From: a virus
Length of the DNA stretch: 64,000 nt
Direction: 5' to 3' (one strand)
Virus record (IMG/VR): IMGVR_UViG_3300037189_022865
Location: 1 to 64,000 of that record
Shown in pieces: positions 16,158 to 23,257 of the stretch. The notes below the pieces were generated by a model. The model was not told where the DNA came from, made no database searches, and saw only the letters and a list, made by a program, of their open reading frames with translations. Position 1 is the first letter of the stretch, and each line of letters begins with the position of its first letter. Both the position numbers and the translations under genes were made by a program.

Positions 16158-16405
16158 AAAAGTTCCTTCTTCTTTTTGCAGCACAGAACATCGTGCTCAT
16201 AATCATCGCTTTCTTCACCATCTGTTCCCTTGCATCATGTGAGGACAACATGGTGGAAGCGAAATCAATTTGTATCTCAGGTGAAAAAGCAGGTCAACAT
16301 AAGATCTGCTGGATTGACCGTCGTTTAATCGACGAAACAAATCCTGCACCTGACACAATCAAAGGAAAAAACTCGACCTTCGTAATCCTCGAAGTTGTCG
16401 AATAA
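16154..16405 (+). CDS. Predicted lipoprotein
   Basis: 83 residues. N-terminal signal MKKFLLLFAAQ followed by a hydrophobic stretch and a lipobox SLASC at about residues 25-29, then Glu/Asp. It would be exported and lipidated. The start overlaps the previous stop (ATGA). Function unknown; the block holds several envelope-directed proteins. Confidence 0.6.
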   Translation: MKKFLLLFAAQNIVLIIIAFFTICSLASCEDNMVEAKSICISGEKAGQHKICWIDRRLIDETNPAPDTIKGKNSTFVILEVVE

Positions 16406-16430
16406 AATAAGGTTTAATAGTGAGAAGGAA

Positions 16431-16473
16431 GAATCTTCCCAAAAGAGGGAGGGTTCTTTTTTTAAGTTAAGAG
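16431..16473 (+). terminator. Terminator hairpin
   Basis: AATCTTCCC pairs with GGGAGGGTT around AAAAGA, followed by seven T. Confidence 0.6.
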
Positions 16474-16534
16474 GTTCAAAGCCCTCATAAAGAGTGATGA
16501 CGTAACAACGTAAACTCGCTTAACTATAAAAAAC

Positions 16535-16759
16535 ATGGGAATTCATTACGACGAAAATTACAAATCTCAAACTGCTGATTACTGTGCTGAAGTTGATCTT
16601 ATGGATCAACTGGAATTTCACACTAATCGGGCTAAAAGATTAAAAATTATAGTCCATCTTAAAAAAGTCCCATTAATTGGTAGTATACATATTACACCAG
16701 AGGACATTTTTGAAGATGTAAAAGAACGTTATGAGGAAAAAGTTTCCTCATTAACATAA
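16535..16759 (+). CDS. Small hypothetical protein
   Basis: 74 residues starting MGIHYDENYKSQT, ending in TAA. Charged and helical. No function recognised. A hairpin with GGCCCCATT/GTGGGGTTCC (about 16786-16817) follows. Confidence 0.5.
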   Translation: MGIHYDENYKSQTADYCAEVDLMDQLEFHTNRAKRLKIIVHLKKVPLIGSIHITPEDIFEDVKERYEEKVSSLT

Positions 16760-16856
16760 AAAGAAAACTTTTCATGAGGATCTTGAGGGCCCCATTCAAA
16801 AGTGAGTGGGGTTCCTCTTGATTTAAGAAATTCTTTCACTATTTAAATCTCTTTTT

Positions 16857-17012
16857 ATGAAAATGAGTAATGAACTCAACCGTGCCATCAAACTTTTTCT
16901 GCTCACTATGGCGGTTGTCGTCACTGTATTCCTGTGTTCCTGCTCCCCTAAAATGGGTTGCAGATCACCTCAGAATGAATACTGGGAATACAGAGGTATG
17001 CCTAAGAATTGA
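16857..17012 (+). CDS. Short lipoprotein (51 aa)
   Basis: Short frame from ATG 16857 to TGA 17010-17012: a hydrophobic signal (IKLFLLTMAVVVTVFL) ending in a Cys-rich lipobox CSCSPKMGCR, then a short tail. Size and layout resemble small phage or Bacteroidetes lipoproteins, possibly an o-spanin-like part, which is speculative. A terminator hairpin (17028-17056) follows. Confidence 0.5.
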   Translation: MKMSNELNRAIKLFLLTMAVVVTVFLCSCSPKMGCRSPQNEYWEYRGMPKN

Positions 17013-17027
17013 CGATGGTTGGTTGCT

Positions 17028-17057
17028 CCTTCGCTTTAAAAGTAAAGTGGGGGAGCT
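17028..17057 (+). terminator. Terminator hairpin
   Basis: GCTCC...CTTT pairs with AAAG...GGAGC (17028-17053 approximately), followed by TTCTTTT. Confidence 0.5.
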
Positions 17058-17136
17058 TCTTTTGAATTAAGAAATTCTGGTAATGTCTTCTAAAGAGAGG
17101 GCACATCAGGATCTAGCATAACGAAAGTTTAGATAC

Positions 17137-17164
17137 TACTCTTCCGTCGTAAGATAGGAGAGTA
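17137..17164 (+). other. Stem-loop with GTCGTAAGAT apex
   Basis: TACTCTTCC pairs with AGGAGAGTA around GTCGTAAGAT, followed by TTTTC. Same apex as the hairpins at 17235-17264 and 7754-7780, with a different stem sequence. Confidence 0.5.
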
Positions 17165-17234
17165 TTTTCATCGAAGCTGTTTTATTGTCATACCACTGTT
17201 GAAAAACAGCGGATGCTGATGTAAGGTTTTAGTT

Positions 17235-17264
17235 TGCCCTTATAGTCGTAAGATTGTAAGGGCA
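17235..17264 (+). other. Stem-loop with AGTCGTAAGATT apex, just before a tRNA-like element
   Basis: TGCCCTTA (17235-17242) pairs with TAAGGGCA (17257-17264); the stem continues into AGTC-GTAA-GATT. It ends 4 bases before the tRNA-like element, mirroring the hairpin before the UCA tRNA on the other strand. Confidence 0.55.
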
Positions 17265-17268
17265 TTTT

Positions 17269-17352
17269 CCCGGTACACAGGTGGTTTGTAATGTAACTCA
17301 GTGTTCGCACGCTTTACAAAACAAATTGTGGGTTCGACTCCCATTACCGGGG
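17269..17352 (+). ncRNA. tRNA-like element with acceptor and T arm but no canonical anticodon arm
   Basis: CCCGGTA (17269-17275) pairs perfectly with TACCGGG (17345-17351). The T arm is GTGGG-TTCGACT-CCCAT. Between them are 52 bases that do not fold as a normal D/anticodon pair. They contain TTTGTAA/TTTACAAA and a GTG-TTCG-CAC mini-hairpin. Length is 84 bases, the candidate discriminator is G, and no CCA is encoded. It could be a decayed tRNA, a tRNA mimic or a processing signal. The next gene's ATG begins 2 bases after it. Confidence 0.5.
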
Positions 17353-17353
17353 C

Positions 17354-17623
17354 ATGAAAGCATTAGATAGGTTTACCGCCTTCATGATGTTCGCAATTGG
17401 TATAGCGGGCATTGCTCTTATAATAAACTCTAGTCCCAGAAAAACTAATACAACTTTAATCCCTGACACAATAATTTCTGTCACTGATTATTATGTACTC
17501 GATAGTGAGTATATATATCTTTGTCAGAAAGATTCAATCATTTACAAAATCAAAAAAGATGAGAACAATCTTCTTTATCTTGATGGGGTTTTTCCCCTTT
17601 ATCCTACTGGCTCAGTCCGTTGA
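17354..17623 (+). CDS. Small single-pass membrane protein
   Basis: 89 residues with an N-terminal transmembrane helix (FMMFAIGIAGIALII at about residues 11-25). Ends in TGA. Its last 65 bases overlap the start of the next gene in another frame. Function unknown. Confidence 0.5.
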   Translation: MKALDRFTAFMMFAIGIAGIALIINSSPRKTNTTLIPDTIISVTDYYVLDSEYIYLCQKDSIIYKIKKDENNLLYLDGVFPLYPTGSVR

Positions 17624-18134
17624 AATCAGACCCACTACCTACGCCTTAAACGATATAGGCGAAGAGTACAGGGTAGAAACCAAATCAACCATTGGTGACA
17701 GTACAATTACCAAAACGTACAAAGCCCAGGTTCTTGGAGATCTCTCAAAAATTGGGCAGTTCATCAATGATTCTCTGACGATTCAAGATGTTGAGTCGTT
17801 ACGAGTACCAGGTACATTCGCAATGGACTTGCGTGTGGGTATGTTTGTTCTTCATAGTAAGGGCAGCATCTCTAACGTTTATTCAGGTGCGAATACAATT
17901 ATCCGGATCGAACACGAACGCTCAGCTTCTGTATTTTATCAATACGAATGGGGCGAGTGTTACATGGATGATCCAAACAAGTTTTTACCAGAAATGACAG
18001 TACGCATTGTCTATCGCTATGGCGAATTTGCTATTCAAGCCGTAGATTGTACTGGAGAAGTAAAACTTGCACTTGGCACATCCGAAAAAGCCCTCCAACT
18101 GTGGGAAATCTACTCCCCTTTGTGGGAGAGGTAA
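17559..18134 (+). CDS. Secreted hypothetical protein
   Basis: 191 residues from ATG 17559, chosen because it begins a clean signal peptide (MRTIFFILMGFFPFILLAQS). An in-frame upstream extension to 17493 would bury that signal. The mature part is beta-rich with four Cys or fewer. Ends in TAA. No enzymatic motif recognised; probably periplasmic. Confidence 0.6.
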   Translation: MRTIFFILMGFFPFILLAQSVEIRPTTYALNDIGEEYRVETKSTIGDSTITKTYKAQVLGDLSKIGQFINDSLTIQDVESLRVPGTFAMDLRVGMFVLHSKGSISNVYSGANTIIRIEHERSASVFYQYEWGECYMDDPNKFLPEMTVRIVYRYGEFAIQAVDCTGEVKLALGTSEKALQLWEIYSPLWER

Positions 18135-18200
18135 GAAACCAGTTTGAATCGTTTCATAAGGGAGATGATGTAATATTGTCTCCCTTAATCTTTGAACAAC

Positions 18201-18539
18201 ATGGATACAACCAAAAGTGGTCTTTTAAAGGATTTAAAGGCCTCTCAGAGCGTTTATTTTAGTTTAGGAGTACTTAGAGTTATGTCTAAGATTTTCTCTG
18301 ATTCTCTGGCATCTACGACGCTTTTTTTAATAGAGGATTTTTACCTCAAACATAATACTTGGCAAACTCCTAAAATGATTTTTGAGAAATACAATAATCT
18401 GACTGAAAGTAAGAACACAAACTTTTACGCAGTCATAGGAGGCTACGTAATGTTAACCAATTCTAATTCACCGAAATCTTTCTACGCTGAGTCTATAGAT
18501 GAAGCAGTAGAGTTTTGTAAACAAAATAAAATTTTCTAA
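18201..18539 (+). CDS. Hypothetical protein
   Basis: 112 residues from ATG 18201, preceded by AACAAC as in other genes of this block; a TTG at 18192 is in frame. Helical N-terminus, Tyr/Asn-rich C-terminus. Ends in TAA overlapping the next ATG by one base. No family recognised. Confidence 0.55.
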   Translation: MDTTKSGLLKDLKASQSVYFSLGVLRVMSKIFSDSLASTTLFLIEDFYLKHNTWQTPKMIFEKYNNLTESKNTNFYAVIGGYVMLTNSNSPKSFYAESIDEAVEFCKQNKIF

Positions 18540-18713
18540 ATGATGAAACTCCTTTATGTGAAGAGGTTCAACACCTTTCATCTTTTTACCGCTGCAATTG
18601 TCGGTGCTGCTATTAAGCATGCTTTTGACAATTTTACAGCGGAACAATTGTTCACCTACCTTTTCCTTTTCGGACTGGGTACATTTTTAAGGAACGATGG
18701 AAAAATTTGCTGA
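18540..18713 (+). CDS. Small membrane protein, holin-like size
   Basis: 57 residues (MMKLLYVKRFNTF) with one long hydrophobic segment (FTYLFLFGLGTFL) and a weaker one before it. The TGA stop overlaps the next gene's start region by 17 bases. A holin role is only suggested by size, topology and neighbouring lysin genes. Confidence 0.45.
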   Translation: MMKLLYVKRFNTFHLFTAAIVGAAIKHAFDNFTAEQLFTYLFLFGLGTFLRNDGKIC

Positions 18714-18975
18714 TTTCATTCTCAAAATTGTAATGATTTTGGGACTTTTGTTGGCTGCCTTACTTTACGGCACAATGTGCATAATTGAAGAAAATTTCTT
18801 TGAGTTTTTATTTAAAGAATATGGTTTTCAATTTCGCACAAGAACTTACCCACTTCTTTACGACTTACTAGTTGTCATTAAAGTAATGCTAGCTATCAGA
18901 ATCGTAAAACGCATTGGGCTTATGATCTACAAAAATTTTATTGACCCTAACTTTGACTACAGTAAATACGTATAA
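18697..18975 (+). CDS. Two-helix membrane protein
   Basis: 92 residues with two hydrophobic segments (about 8-30 and 53-72). Ends in TAA. Sits in a run of five tiny membrane-protein genes. Function unknown. Confidence 0.5.
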   Translation: MEKFADFILKIVMILGLLLAALLYGTMCIIEENFFEFLFKEYGFQFRTRTYPLLYDLLVVIKVMLAIRIVKRIGLMIYKNFIDPNFDYSKYV

Positions 18976-18986
18976 AAAGTTGGGTT

Positions 18987-19100
18987 ATGAAATCAGAGTT
19001 TGTCACGTTCATCTTTCACCTGTGGATTCTTATTACCGCAATCATAATTGCAGTTGGTATCTACAAATTTGTTTCACACATTAAAAAAATAAAGCCATGA
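18987..19100 (+). CDS. Tiny membrane protein (37 aa)
   Basis: Short frame MKSEFVTFIFHLW with one transmembrane helix and a basic tail. The TGA stop overlaps the next ATG (ATGA), which supports it being a real gene in a coupled series. Confidence 0.4.
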   Translation: MKSEFVTFIFHLWILITAIIIAVGIYKFVSHIKKIKP

Positions 19101-19186
19101 TTATTGCAATCGCACTTGGTTTTCTCTGCGGGTTCTTTAATCCTTTCGCAGAATTGTTTCAAACAGAAAAACTCATTGTGGCATGA
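19097..19186 (+). CDS. Tiny membrane protein (29 aa)
   Basis: MIIAIALGFLCGFF and a short tail, ending in TGA that overlaps the next ATG. Linked to both neighbours by ATGA overlaps. Very short, so confidence is limited. Confidence 0.35.
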   Translation: MIIAIALGFLCGFFNPFAELFQTEKLIVA

Positions 19187-19368
19187 AAAAACTCAAATTT
19201 TTAATTGCCGTTATAATAGGAATGATTCCAATTGGAATGCTTGCACATTTCATTTGGCATTCTTCTATGAGAGACAATGATGTTTTCTTTGTTATTATGT
19301 TGGCTTTAGTTGTCCGATTTATTTCGGCTCCAATTACATCTTTCATCTTTAACAAACTTCCCCTCTAG
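19183..19368 (+). CDS. Small membrane protein (61 aa)
   Basis: Two hydrophobic segments (FLIAVIIGMIPIGMLAHF and VFFVIMLALVVRFI) with a basic start, ending in TAG. Last gene before structured RNA B on the opposite strand. Confidence 0.5.
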   Translation: MKKLKFLIAVIIGMIPIGMLAHFIWHSSMRDNDVFFVIMLALVVRFISAPITSFIFNKLPL

Positions 19369-19371
19369 ATA

Positions 19372-19744
19372 TAGGTATCCCCTGTCCCACTTTCAGGGAC
19401 TCTTAAGGGTAAGCCTTATCTTTTTTCACAACTACAACTTGCTTCCCTTGTCTGGGATACATCTACAGCAGTGCAACGAAAACCTCGTTACAATCGTAAT
19501 ACTCTTTATCGTTAGAGCAACAACGCCACGATTAGTAAGTTTCCTTACGACACGTACCTGGTTGGCTTCATGGGTCATACCCAAGCTAATTGTAACTCAC
19601 TGTAGGCTGTATGTAGTTTAGTTTCGTATCTATCGGAGAAAACCCTCACTTCAGAGGTAATCCGACTTCTAACCCCCCTCTTGACCTTACCGAAGGGTGA
19701 TGTAGGGGTGAACTAGGATTTCCAACGTCCTAGTAATACAGGCG
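19372..19744 (-). ncRNA. Structured non-coding RNA B, paralogue of RNA A
   Basis: Minus-strand transcript behind a Bacteroidales-type promoter, antisense in orientation to the surrounding genes. It carries GGGTTAGAAGTCGGATTA and then TCTCCGATAG, matching RNA A; GUCGGA pairs with UCCGAU. Long-range helices CTACAG/CTGTAG and GTTACAAT/ATTGTAAC close a large domain, and GTCCC/GGGAC forms a 3' hairpin. No credible protein gene lies in this 448-base gap. Family unknown; ends approximate. Confidence 0.65.
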
Positions 19745-19775
19745 CAAAGATACGAAATTAAAATACAAAAAGCAA
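19745..19775 (-). promoter_or_regulatory. Bacteroidales-type promoter for RNA B
   Basis: TTGCTT (19775-19770), 17 bases, TATCTTTG (19752-19745) on the minus strand. The -7 box and its TTTCG context match the promoter at 10908-10938. Confidence 0.7.
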
Positions 19776-19816
19776 GTAATTAACATTTTTTTAACAAAAT
19801 TTAACATTTCCTTAAC

Positions 19817-20104
19817 ATGGAAAAAAATCAAGAATTCTACTTGCTTGTGCTCATTGGAGCCACTGTCGTTGGGGTAATCCTGCTTTATTCTCTTGGACGA
19901 AAAAAAGTAACCCCACCCTACGATCCCTCACTCTCAGATCTCAAGAACAGTCTTCGAGAGAAAGCCGCAAACCTTCTGGATATTCCAGATAAGTATGACG
20001 CTCAAGCTTTTGAAGACTTCAAAGACATCTTCACCAGATACAAAACCCTTGAAAAGTTTGAAGAAACATTGTCCAAGAACGGTAAACAGCCCGATGAAAA
20101 TTAG
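19817..20104 (+). CDS. Membrane-anchored hypothetical protein
   Basis: 95 residues: a short N-terminus, one transmembrane helix (LLVLIGATVVGVILLYSL), then a soluble charged helical tail (Lys/Glu/Asp). Ends in TAG. Its place before a lysin suggests an i-spanin-like or holin-accessory protein, but that is a guess from topology. Confidence 0.5.
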   Translation: MEKNQEFYLLVLIGATVVGVILLYSLGRKKVTPPYDPSLSDLKNSLREKAANLLDIPDKYDAQAFEDFKDIFTRYKTLEKFEETLSKNGKQPDEN

Positions 20105-20110
20105 GTTGTT

Positions 20111-20192
20111 GCCCACACTATTTCTCCCCTACAATACAGTACCGTTCCTGTATTGGGTTTTAGTAGTAGTGGGCTTTTTCTTTCACTCACAA
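20111..20192 (+). terminator. Long terminator-like hairpin
   Basis: GCCCACACTA pairs with TAGTAGTGGGC with an inner CAATACAG/CTGTATTG stem, followed by T5. Confidence 0.55.
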
Positions 20193-20205
20193 AATTCATT
20201 AAAAG

Positions 20206-21006
20206 ATGAGCAATATTCAACCTTGGCAACGCCCACCCCTACCGACCAAAACCGAACCAATTCCAATCCACAAACGACCAGAAACAAGCGGTGTAGCACT
20301 TTTCTGCACTGTACTGGTCCTGGCCCTCCTTGTGTTTAACCGAGAGCCAAAACCTTCTTCTGAAGAACTTGAAGTAAGTATCAACATTCCAGACTCACTT
20401 GATGTCGCGGAGAAAACTGTTGAGCCTCTTGTAGAGGAAGTCATTCCTATTGCCGAAGCATCCATCGCTCCAGTTAAAGAGCGTATGACAGCACCTACTG
20501 CAAAGCTCAGTACTCCTGCTACTAAAAAGATCATCAAAAGAAAGGTCGAAGTACTCACTACCAAGAATGAGAAGTTCTCTACGAAAAAAGAGTATCTCCA
20601 GCTGGTAGTTCCATACGCCAAAGAAGTATCCAGAAAGTATGGTATTCCCGTTGGCGTTATTCTTGGCCAAGCAGTACTAGAGTCGAACTGGGGTAAATCA
20701 AAACTCTCCAAAGAGACCAAAAATCAGTTCGGTATGAAATGTAATAATAGACGCCATAAAAATTGCTGTGGTGTTTATTCTGACGACAAACCGAATGATA
20801 AATTCCGAAAGTTCAACACCATTAAAGCATCTTTCATGGCCTATGGTGAACTTCTTCAAGGACGTCGGTATTCAAAAGCTCGAAAGCAAGGCTCAAACTA
20901 CAGATTGTGGGCTTATGAGCTCAAAAGAGCCGGTTACGCGACCAATCCGCATTACACCAAAATTCTGATCAAAACGATCGAAGACAACAATTTGGATCAA
21001 TATTGA
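20206..21006 (+). CDS. Membrane-anchored glucosaminidase-type lysin (GH73/FlgJ-like)
   Basis: 266 residues: a Pro-rich cytoplasmic start, a transmembrane helix (about residues 30-46), a long Pro/Glu/Lys/Thr-rich stalk to about residue 125, then a C-terminal glucosaminidase domain with GQAVLESNWGKSKLSKE and NQFGMKCNN, the Glu of LESNWG being the likely catalytic acid. The family cleaves the glycan between GlcNAc and MurNAc. The N-terminal anchor fits a signal-anchor endolysin. Ends in TGA; a G6/C6 hairpin follows. Confidence 0.8.
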   Translation: MSNIQPWQRPPLPTKTEPIPIHKRPETSGVALFCTVLVLALLVFNREPKPSSEELEVSINIPDSLDVAEKTVEPLVEEVIPIAEASIAPVKERMTAPTAKLSTPATKKIIKRKVEVLTTKNEKFSTKKEYLQLVVPYAKEVSRKYGIPVGVILGQAVLESNWGKSKLSKETKNQFGMKCNNRRHKNCCGVYSDDKPNDKFRKFNTIKASFMAYGELLQGRRYSKARKQGSNYRLWAYELKRAGYATNPHYTKILIKTIEDNNLDQY

Positions 21007-21008
21007 AC

Positions 21009-21030
21009 TGGGGGGATTAATTTCCCCCCT
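21009..21030 (+). terminator. Terminator-like hairpin
   Basis: GGGGGG and CCCCCC around ATTAATTT, 3 bases after the lysin stop, followed by TAAAATTC. Confidence 0.5.
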
Positions 21031-21045
21031 AAAATTCTTAAAGAT

Positions 21046-22092
21046 ATGAACGTTTCAGTTAACGAGCTGATTAATCACCTCATTACGCTTTACCCAAACG
21101 TACCAAACGTATGTAAGGCGGTAGCGTATACTCTCAGCTCCAAGAACAAAATGTGTCTTTTGTATGGCCGTGGTGGTCATGCTAAGTCTGGAATTGTAGA
21201 AACTGCTATAAAATTCGCTTATGGCGAAAACTTTTATAATAACGAAGTATTTCTGCACTCTGCCTCAAAAGATTCCGATCCCAGCCATTTCTTTGGCTAC
21301 TTGGACGTCAAACACTGGAGAGAAACCGGCGAACAAGTCTATAGGGTAGACAAAATCCTGTTCCGCAGTAAAGTAGCTGTAATCGAGGAGGGTCTTGACC
21401 TCGATGAGAATATCCTCACTGGTCTGCGTGACGGTTTGACTCGTCAACAATATTGCACCGGTGTAACGTGCGCTATTTCCAGTCTCAACAATTTGTTTAT
21501 CTGCACCAATGTAGACCCAGTTGTCTGGGCAAAAACAGATTCAAAGAAAGCATTTATCGCTCGATTCCAATTTGTTGTAAAAGCAGAATGGCAATCGTAT
21601 GAGGTTCAAGACTTCATGCGTATGTTTGCATCCGCTGGAATCAATGACGAAAAAGCTTATGTGGTCTCTATGGTAGCTGCAAAAGCAAGCCAAAGTGGCA
21701 CATTCCTCTCACCTCGCGATGCTATGAATCTCTACAAAGTGTATTCAGAAATTGCATCAGACGCCGTAGAATTTTTCAACGGCATCACACCACCACTGTT
21801 CGAATATTTCAAAGAAGTCGAGCAGATGTCCCCCTATTTCCAAGTTCTTGAGTACGCAACTCAGGTCTGCAAAAACATCGAGGATATTCTCAACACTGGA
21901 GTAAAACTCAGCACTTCAGATGTTCTTGAGTACCTGCAAAAACTGGATGCTGCAGAAGAAAAACTTTCAGCTCCAGGTGTGATCCCATCAACCGGTGAAT
22001 TTACCGAAAAGATAGAGACTCTCATTGAACTTATGAGGTCTCTCAGACCTAAATTATTAACCGCAGCTAATTATGGCACACCCAAGCTTTAA
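21046..22092 (+). CDS. MoxR-family AAA+ ATPase
   Basis: 348 residues. Walker A-like GRGGHAKSG (about 40-48), Walker B VAVIEEGLDLDEN (about 109-121), a sensor 1-like LFICTNVD (about 150-157) and an arginine-finger-like IARFQF. The layout is that of MoxR ATPases, which work with VWA proteins to remodel complexes or load metal. The next gene, overlapping by 20 bases, is a VWA protein, so they likely act together. G/C-rich third positions compared with the next gene. Confidence 0.8.
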   Translation: MNVSVNELINHLITLYPNVPNVCKAVAYTLSSKNKMCLLYGRGGHAKSGIVETAIKFAYGENFYNNEVFLHSASKDSDPSHFFGYLDVKHWRETGEQVYRVDKILFRSKVAVIEEGLDLDENILTGLRDGLTRQQYCTGVTCAISSLNNLFICTNVDPVVWAKTDSKKAFIARFQFVVKAEWQSYEVQDFMRMFASAGINDEKAYVVSMVAAKASQSGTFLSPRDAMNLYKVYSEIASDAVEFFNGITPPLFEYFKEVEQMSPYFQVLEYATQVCKNIEDILNTGVKLSTSDVLEYLQKLDAAEEKLSAPGVIPSTGEFTEKIETLIELMRSLRPKLLTAANYGTPKL

Positions 22093-23257
22093 GCATGATG
22101 TGAATGCTGTGAATACTATAATAGATAAATATAACATAAATAATAGTGATGCTAAATTTGAGAGTTTCTTAGATTTAATGTCATACTCCGTATTTGAAAG
22201 CCCAAAATTTGTGGCTAAAAGGTACGCAGGTAAACGTGAATATAGAGATATGCTTGAAGATGTCTTAACTGAATTCAGGAAATCTCCAATTTCTTACGAC
22301 AAAAAAGCTGCTATAGCTTACCAATATATGGGGCAAAACACCCCAAGTATGCATAAACAAAATAAAACCAAAGGAAAACTATCTGAGGCCATCGACAAAA
22401 TCGAAGGAGAAGTTGAAGATGAAATCAGTGGAGGTTCTAATGGAGGCGATCCCCTTGGCTCGTATTTTACAGGTGGTAGACACAGTTGGGTAAAAGATCT
22501 AAGAGATCGCTTTAAAAAAGCACCCAAGTTTACAGAACCACTCAAAGTTTTAGAGTTTGTGAATTCAGCATCTGAAGAACTGTTCGAAGAGGGCAGACCT
22601 AAAGATCAAGTAGGCTTTAAATACTATAGAAGGGATAGAGATCTACCTTTTATTAGCACTAAAGCCCTAGTGTTAGACGACGACTTATTTTACAGTGAGC
22701 TTGCTCAAAATCGTGTTGTAGTACGCCCGCCTTTAAGATCTATTAGTGTCAAAAAAGACCTGATAGTTCTTTTAGATGATTCGGGCTCAATGTCACCTTT
22801 CAATAAACTTGAGATTTTAATGGGATTTCTCAACCTGTTATTTGAAAAAGTTATTGAAGGTAACATTCGTATGTTAATCGCTCCATTCGAATTGGGACGC
22901 GATAAACTGTTTGAAATGACCAGTAAAGAGGACGTTGAACGTTTTATAGACGTCTTTAAACCTGGTGCAGGAGGTAATACCTATTTGGATCCTATCCTAA
23001 AAGAATTGGGCAGAGATATCAAAACAGGTACAGTTGATGGTTTTACTTTGTCACAAGAAACCAATATACTTGTGATAAATGATGGTCAAGATGAAGTATC
23101 TTTACGTGAAAGTCCAGTGCCTATTCACTGTTGTTCTTTGGAACTCACTAATGAGGATCTGAAGTTTCTGTGTGAAAATTCTGGCGGCGAATATGTTGCT
23201 CTTCTTGAGGAAGATGATTACGAAGAAGAAGACTATTATGACGAAGATGACGATTGA
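22073..23257 (+). CDS. VWA-domain protein, partner of the MoxR ATPase
   Basis: 394 residues. The C-terminal half is a von Willebrand A domain with the MIDAS metal site DDSGSMS (about 237-243), a Thr in GGNTYLDP, and Asp in VINDGQDE. The tail is very acidic (Glu/Asp/Tyr repeats). The N-terminal half is helical with a Gly-rich linker (ISGGSNGGDPLG). MoxR/VWA pairs act as chaperone-like modules in bacteria. The start overlaps the MoxR stop by 20 bases; the TGA stop overlaps the next ATG by 11 bases. Confidence 0.85.
   Translation: MAHPSFKHDVNAVNTIIDKYNINNSDAKFESFLDLMSYSVFESPKFVAKRYAGKREYRDMLEDVLTEFRKSPISYDKKAAIAYQYMGQNTPSMHKQNKTKGKLSEAIDKIEGEVEDEISGGSNGGDPLGSYFTGGRHSWVKDLRDRFKKAPKFTEPLKVLEFVNSASEELFEEGRPKDQVGFKYYRRDRDLPFISTKALVLDDDLFYSELAQNRVVVRPPLRSISVKKDLIVLLDDSGSMSPFNKLEILMGFLNLLFEKVIEGNIRMLIAPFELGRDKLFEMTSKEDVERFIDVFKPGAGGNTYLDPILKELGRDIKTGTVDGFTLSQETNILVINDGQDEVSLRESPVPIHCCSLELTNEDLKFLCENSGGEYVALLEEDDYEEEDYYDEDDD

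Noticed and set aside
19310-19621. A 103-codon plus-strand frame over RNA B.
   Set aside because: Low-complexity, overlaps the preceding gene, and the region shows paired RNA structure on the other strand.
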